Below the pieces are notes generated by a model, which saw only the letters and a list, made by a program, of their open reading frames with translations, was not told the DNA's origin and ran no database searches. The translations under genes and the position numbers were made by a program. Below, piece by piece: positions 63,682 through 64,000 of a stretch of 64,000 bases of DNA (its first letter is position 1; each line of letters starts with the position of its first letter). Source of the stretch: Mucilaginibacter gilvus (GTDB lineage: Bacteria > Bacteroidota > Bacteroidia > Sphingobacteriales > Sphingobacteriaceae); the NCBI RefSeq assembly GCF_004054195.1, contig NZ_SBIW01000007.1, positions 310,001 through 374,000 of the forward strand, written 5' to 3'.

Positions 63682-64000
63682 ATGAAAAAACTTTTGCTCC
63701 CGTTGTTACTGTTATCTGTTTTAAAACTTTCGGCACAGGATGTGGAGAAGATCCACCGGAAAGCTATCTTAATTGATACCCATAACGATATCATCTCCAA
63801 TGAACTCATTACCGGCAACGATGCCGGTAAACTACAGGCCACCGGTAATTTCGACCTGGTACGCGCCAAAACCGGGGGGCTGGATGTACAGGTTTTCTCC
63901 ATCTGGTGTGGCGACCAGTATGGAAATGGTACCGCCTATGCCTACGCTAACCGGGAGATAGATTCGCTGCACGCGCTCATCAACCGCAACCCGGATAAAA
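63682..64000 (+). CDS. Membrane dipeptidase (peptidase M19), 3' end outside window
   Basis: From ATG 63682 the frame is open to the last base of the window (106 codons). A signal peptide (KKLLLPLLLLSVLKLSAQ) is followed by LIDTHNDIISN, the zinc-binding D-x-H-x-D of M19 dipeptidases with H34 and D36. The next part GGLDVQVFSIWCG is also typical. These enzymes hydrolyse dipeptides, including some with D-residues, in the periplasm. The rest of the active site (the later Glu and His ligands) lies beyond the window. Confidence 0.9.
   Translation, partial: MKKLLLPLLLLSVLKLSAQDVEKIHRKAILIDTHNDIISNELITGNDAGKLQATGNFDLVRAKTGGLDVQVFSIWCGDQYGNGTAYAYANREIDSLHALINRNPDK

Overview
The window looks like chromosome of a Bacteroidota member of the family Sphingobacteriaceae, most likely Mucilaginibacter or a close relative. 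The signs are promoters of the Bacteroidota type (TAnnTTTG at -7), a short primary sigma factor without region 1.1, paired DUF3822 and rsmD genes, a two-component sensor with a Reg_prop/Y_Y_Y periplasmic part, and small secreted proteins typical of that group. The genus is an inference from gene content, not a measured placement.

Bases 1-23731 are one long surface-polysaccharide locus of the Wzx/Wzy type. It opens with the export genes (SLBB outer-membrane protein cut by the window edge, Wzz-like chain-length protein). Next come six genes (2621-9490) that together make a CDP-linked 3,6-dideoxy sugar: glucose-1-phosphate cytidylyltransferase, CDP-glucose 4,6-dehydratase, the E1 dehydrase RfbH and its E3 reductase. 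A TPP-dependent acetolactate-synthase-like enzyme and an extended SDR reductase stand beside them, which is the gene set known for the branched sugar yersiniose. An AT-rich middle part (9876-18752) holds flippase, polymerase, four glycosyltransferases and two acyltransferases. The tail holds an epimerase, two heptose-precursor genes (kinase and gmhA), the initiating sugar-phosphate transferase with its own promoter, and an orphan metal-receptor-like protein.

Bases 23767-34421 hold tRNA-Leu(UAG), an LTA-synthase-like phosphotransferase, a cupin, a flavin monooxygenase-like enzyme, the primary sigma factor, small membrane and CBS proteins, a hypothetical gene bracketed by 65-bp double-hairpin repeats, a PAS sensor that lacks an ATPase domain, and tRNA-Lys(CUU).

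Bases 34589-64000 are mostly housekeeping and stress genes in short units: an MBOAT acyltransferase with its partner, an ABC-F ATPase, pyrE/Nudix genes whose start codons overlap on opposite strands, coaD, nudK, a DeoR regulator convergent with a rhamnosidase-like GH78, rsmD/DUF3822, a RecD-like helicase, clpB, an MFS transporter, a YitT protein, two sensor kinases and the start of an M19 dipeptidase. The most unusual spot here is 49129-50157: a segment bounded by identical 23-bp direct repeats that carries a lipoprotein gene and a tiny ORF interrupted by an in-frame amber codon, with its own promoter and terminator. Several palindromic repeat elements lie between genes (30.8, 31.5, 47.6, 57.7 and 63.3 kb).
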